Shown here in pieces: positions 61,696 to 64,000 of a DNA stretch of 64,000 nt. The stretch covers positions 124,001 through 188,000 of the forward strand of contig JAEPON010000002.1 in NCBI GenBank assembly GCA_017642895.1, written 5' to 3'. Both the position numbers and the translations under genes were made by a program. Source of the stretch: Roseitalea sp. GTDB lineage: Bacteria; Pseudomonadota; Alphaproteobacteria; Rhizobiales; Rhizobiaceae. Within the stretch, counting starts at the first letter, position 1. Every line of letters begins with the position of its first letter. The notes beneath the pieces are model-generated. The model was given only the letters and a program-made list of their open reading frames with translations. It searched no databases and was not told the origin of the DNA.

Positions 61696-63342
61696 CTACC
61701 CTGCGGCGCGGCCGGCCTTCATGCCCGAGAAGATGCAGCCGCCCAGAAACGTGCCTTCGAGCGCGTTGTAACCGTGATAGCCGCCGCCGCCGAAGCCGGC
61801 CACTTCGCCAGCGGCATAAAGGCCGGGGATAACCTGTTCGTCCGCGCCGACCATCCGGCTGTCGAGATCGGTTTGCAGCCCGCCAAGCGTCTTGCGCGTC
61901 AGAATGTGCAGTTTCACCGCGATCAGCGGCCCGTTGGCCGGGTCGAGGATCCGGTGCGGCTTGGCCGTGCGGATCAGCCGGTCGCCCAGATAGGCGCGTG
62001 CGCCGTTGATCGCGACCACCTGCGCGTCCTTGGCAAAGCGGTTGCCGATCTGGCTGTCGCGCGCCTCGATCTGGGCTTTCAGATGCGCCGCATCGAGGAG
62101 ATTGCCGCCGGCGATCTGGTTCATGCCGCGCACCAATGCATCGAGATCGCGCGCGACGACGAAATCTTCGCCCTTCTCCTTGAACGCTTCGACCGGCGGC
62201 GGCGCGCCCTTGCCGAGCCGCGACTTCAGCACCTCGGTGAACTTCTTCGACGTCAGGTCCGGGTTCTGCTCGGACCCCGACAGCGCGAATTCCTTCTCGA
62301 TGATCGTCTGGGTCAGGACGAACCAGGAATAATCGTACCCGGTCGCAAGGATGGTGCGCAGCGTCGAGAGCGTATCGAAGCCCGGCATCGCCGGCGCCGG
62401 CAGCCGGTTGCCCGTTGCATCGAACCACATCGAGGATGGCCCGGGCAGGATGCGGATGCCATGATGTGGCCAGATCGGGTCCCAGTTTTTGACGCCCTCG
62501 GTATAGTGCCACATCCGGTCGCCATTGATCACATGGCCGCCCGCCTGTTCCGCGACCGGGATCATCGACCCGTCCACATGGTCCGGCACGCCCGAGATCA
62601 TCGAGGCCGGCGGCTCGCCCAGCCGGCCGCGCGGCCAGTTTGTGCGCACCATCTCGAAATTGCCGCCAATGCCGCCAGAGGTGACGATCACCGACGGCGC
62701 ATGCAGTTCGAACTCGCCTTCGAGATCGCGGTTCGTCGACGCACCTCGCTCCGCATCGTCTGCCCGCAGCACCATGCCTGCGACGCCGGCGGCCGCACCG
62801 TTCGTCATGATGATGCGATCCACCTTGTGGCGGAAACGCAGGTCGATGAGACCGGCCTTTTCGTGCTCGCGTACCCGCGCGATGAACGGTTCGAGCACAC
62901 CGGGGCCAGTGCCCCAGGTCACATGGAAGCGCGGCACCGAATTGCCGTGCCCGTCGGCGAACGCGCCGCCGCGCTCGGCCCAGCCGACCACCGGAAACCA
63001 GCGCATGCCCATGGCGTGCAGCCAGCTTCGCATCCCGCCGGCGGCGAAATCGAGATAGGCCTCCGCCCAGCGCCGCGGCCAATGATCCTCGGGCCGGTCG
63101 AACTTGGCCGAGCCGAACCAGTCGTTTGCGGCCAGCGCCCGGCTGTCGCGGATGCGCATGCGCCGCTGTTCGGGCGTGTCGATCATGAACAGGCCGCCGA
63201 GCGACCAGAAGGCTTGGCCACCAAGGTGCTGCGGCGGTTCCTGATCGACCATGATCACGCGCTTGCCGCGATCGCCCAGTTCGGCCGCGGCCGCCAAACC
63301 GGCAAGCCCCGCGCCGACAATGATCGCATCGGCCTGATTCAT
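61696..63342 (-). CDS. FAD-binding dehydrogenase
   Basis: A 548-residue flavoprotein. The N-terminal dinucleotide fold reads ADAIIVGAGLAGLAAAAELGDRGKRVIMVDQ, and LGGQAFWSLGGLFMID follows; the FAD-binding C-terminal strand is GLYAAGEVAGFGGGGYHGYNALEGTFLGGCIFSGMKAG. This matches the fumarate-reductase/succinate-dehydrogenase-like flavoproteins and in particular the 550-aa FAD-binding dehydrogenase group, which includes ketosteroid dehydrogenase-like enzymes. The substrate is unknown. ATG 63342 follows GGGGAAGCGG; two earlier Met codons are less likely. Confidence 0.87.
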   Translation of the reverse strand: MNQADAIIVGAGLAGLAAAAELGDRGKRVIMVDQEPPQHLGGQAFWSLGGLFMIDTPEQRRMRIRDSRALAANDWFGSAKFDRPEDHWPRRWAEAYLDFAAGGMRSWLHAMGMRWFPVVGWAERGGAFADGHGNSVPRFHVTWGTGPGVLEPFIARVREHEKAGLIDLRFRHKVDRIIMTNGAAAGVAGMVLRADDAERGASTNRDLEGEFELHAPSVIVTSGGIGGNFEMVRTNWPRGRLGEPPASMISGVPDHVDGSMIPVAEQAGGHVINGDRMWHYTEGVKNWDPIWPHHGIRILPGPSSMWFDATGNRLPAPAMPGFDTLSTLRTILATGYDYSWFVLTQTIIEKEFALSGSEQNPDLTSKKFTEVLKSRLGKGAPPPVEAFKEKGEDFVVARDLDALVRGMNQIAGGNLLDAAHLKAQIEARDSQIGNRFAKDAQVVAINGARAYLGDRLIRTAKPHRILDPANGPLIAVKLHILTRKTLGGLQTDLDSRMVGADEQVIPGLYAAGEVAGFGGGGYHGYNALEGTFLGGCIFSGMKAGRAAG

Positions 63343-63402
63343 CCGCTTCCCCATTTTGTCCGAGCTAAACAAGTTGCCTGCGCGCGCGCAACGCAAAACA
63401 CG

Positions 63403-64000
63403 TCAGCCGCGCAGCCCGTCGAGCAACGGCAAGGACGCAAGCGCGGCGATCAGCACAATCGTCAGCGCCACGTGCCGATAGGTCGTCTCGCTGGAGAGCC
63501 CGAACAGGCGCGCGCCGAGGAGGAGACCGGCAAGAAACGGAAGCGAGCAGGCAAGACCCAACGCGACCGACGGCCATGTGAGGATGCCGGCAACGTAAAA
63601 GCCCGCCAGCGAGAAGATTTCGACCACGGTCAGATAGACCAGAAGGTTCGACCGCACATTCCCCGCACCGGTGCGCAGCGCCATCCAGTAGAGGATCACC
63701 GGCGGGCCCGACAGCGACGTGGCGCCGCCGAGGAAACCCGACAGGCCGCCGGTGGCGATACGCACCGGCGCTGTGCGCGGCCCCTTGTACTGCCAGCCGC
63801 GCCACAACAGCGCGACGACGATCAGGATCACGATCGACATGAACCAACGCAGCGCGGTCGGATCGCCAGCGGTCAGGAAATAGATGCCCGCCGGCAGGAG
63901 CAGCGCATAACCCGCGACCACCGGGCCGATTTCGGCAAGGCTCACCCGCTTGATCGCCGGGATCACCAGAGGCAGCATCGGCAGCGTCTCGATGATCAGG
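63403..64000 (-). CDS. TauE/SafE-family sulfite exporter-like permease, 5' end missing
   Basis: The last 199 codons of a permease that enters from the right edge. At least five membrane helices are visible. The TauE/SafE motif GGLSGFLGGATSLSGPPVILYWMAL lies near the middle, followed by SNLLVYLTVVEIFSLAGFYVAG and ALGLACSLPFLAGLLLGARLF. The family exports sulfite, sulfonates or other organic anions; the substrate is unknown. The true start is outside the window; an internal Met at 63978 is not the start. Confidence 0.85.
   Translation of the reverse strand, partial: LIIETLPMLPLVIPAIKRVSLAEIGPVVAGYALLLPAGIYFLTAGDPTALRWFMSIVILIVVALLWRGWQYKGPRTAPVRIATGGLSGFLGGATSLSGPPVILYWMALRTGAGNVRSNLLVYLTVVEIFSLAGFYVAGILTWPSVALGLACSLPFLAGLLLGARLFGLSSETTYRHVALTIVLIAALASLPLLDGLRG

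Noticed and set aside
1..64000. CRISPR array, rRNA, tRNA or insertion sequence anywhere in the window
   Set aside because: No regularly spaced direct repeats, no rRNA or tRNA-like sequence and no transposase motif were noticed while reading; a tRNA scan was not run.

Overview
The window is a stretch of GC-rich chromosome from an alphaproteobacterium, most probably a member of the Hyphomicrobiales (Rhizobiales). The evidence is a dense set of alphaproteobacterial cell-cycle genes (rcdA, trcR, eipA-chpT-ctrA, sciP), the fused anthranilate synthase trpE(G) with a WWW leader peptide, the tkt-gap-pgk-fbaB arrangement familiar from Sinorhizobium, and small orphan families such as DUF1192, DUF1465, DUF1134, DUF1153 and DUF4164. 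I cannot fix the genus. No tRNA, rRNA, insertion sequence, phage or CRISPR array was seen.

Layout. 1-3.2 kb: an outer-membrane beta-barrel gene (cut by the left edge), glmM, rcdA, a likely small RNA and DUF1192; three exact CtrA boxes (TTAA-N7-TTAAC) sit here. 3.2-12.4 kb: quinone oxidoreductase, a large secreted phytase/esterase-like protein, trcR, and single-gene enzymes (GNAT, glutathionyl-hydroquinone reductase, Nudix, phosphoesterase) plus two membrane proteins of unknown role. 12.5-19 kb: leuA with a candidate leucine-rich leader peptide, a cytochrome c coupled to trpE(G), the trpL attenuator, and fhs. 19.2-27.4 kb: a set of five uncharacterised genes on one strand (DUF2333 membrane protein, a 427-aa protein, an AAA+ ATPase, a 385-aa protein, a long coiled-coil protein), interrupted by a HicAB and a VapBC toxin-antitoxin pair. 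27.4-31.9 kb: tdk, a HugZ-like protein, a PEP-mutase-family enzyme, an RNA methyltransferase and a membrane-anchored coiled-coil protein.

32-38 kb is the cell-cycle core: eipA, chpT, a degenerate receiver protein, ctrA, fliJ, a PqiA-like membrane protein, sciP and mnmA. ChpT passes phosphate to CtrA; RcdA promotes CtrA proteolysis; SciP blocks CtrA-dependent transcription. CtrA boxes lie upstream of the outer-membrane gene, the likely sRNA, rcdA, ctrA and sciP, so much of the window may form one regulatory loop. 38-43 kb: a WYL regulator with PfpI and VOC genes, prpE with an SDR gene. 43-50.6 kb: central carbon metabolism (fbaB, pgk, gap, tkt). 50.9-54 kb: DUF4164, zapA, 6S RNA, 5-formyl-THF cyclo-ligase, ymdB, a secreted metallopeptidase. 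54-64 kb: mostly single genes (MBL hydrolase, GFA protein, YebC, LytTR regulator, choloylglycine-hydrolase-like enzyme, PlsB-like acyltransferase, SDR, FAD dehydrogenase, and a TauE/SafE permease cut by the right edge).

Functions are read from motifs and remembered family features; no database search was run.
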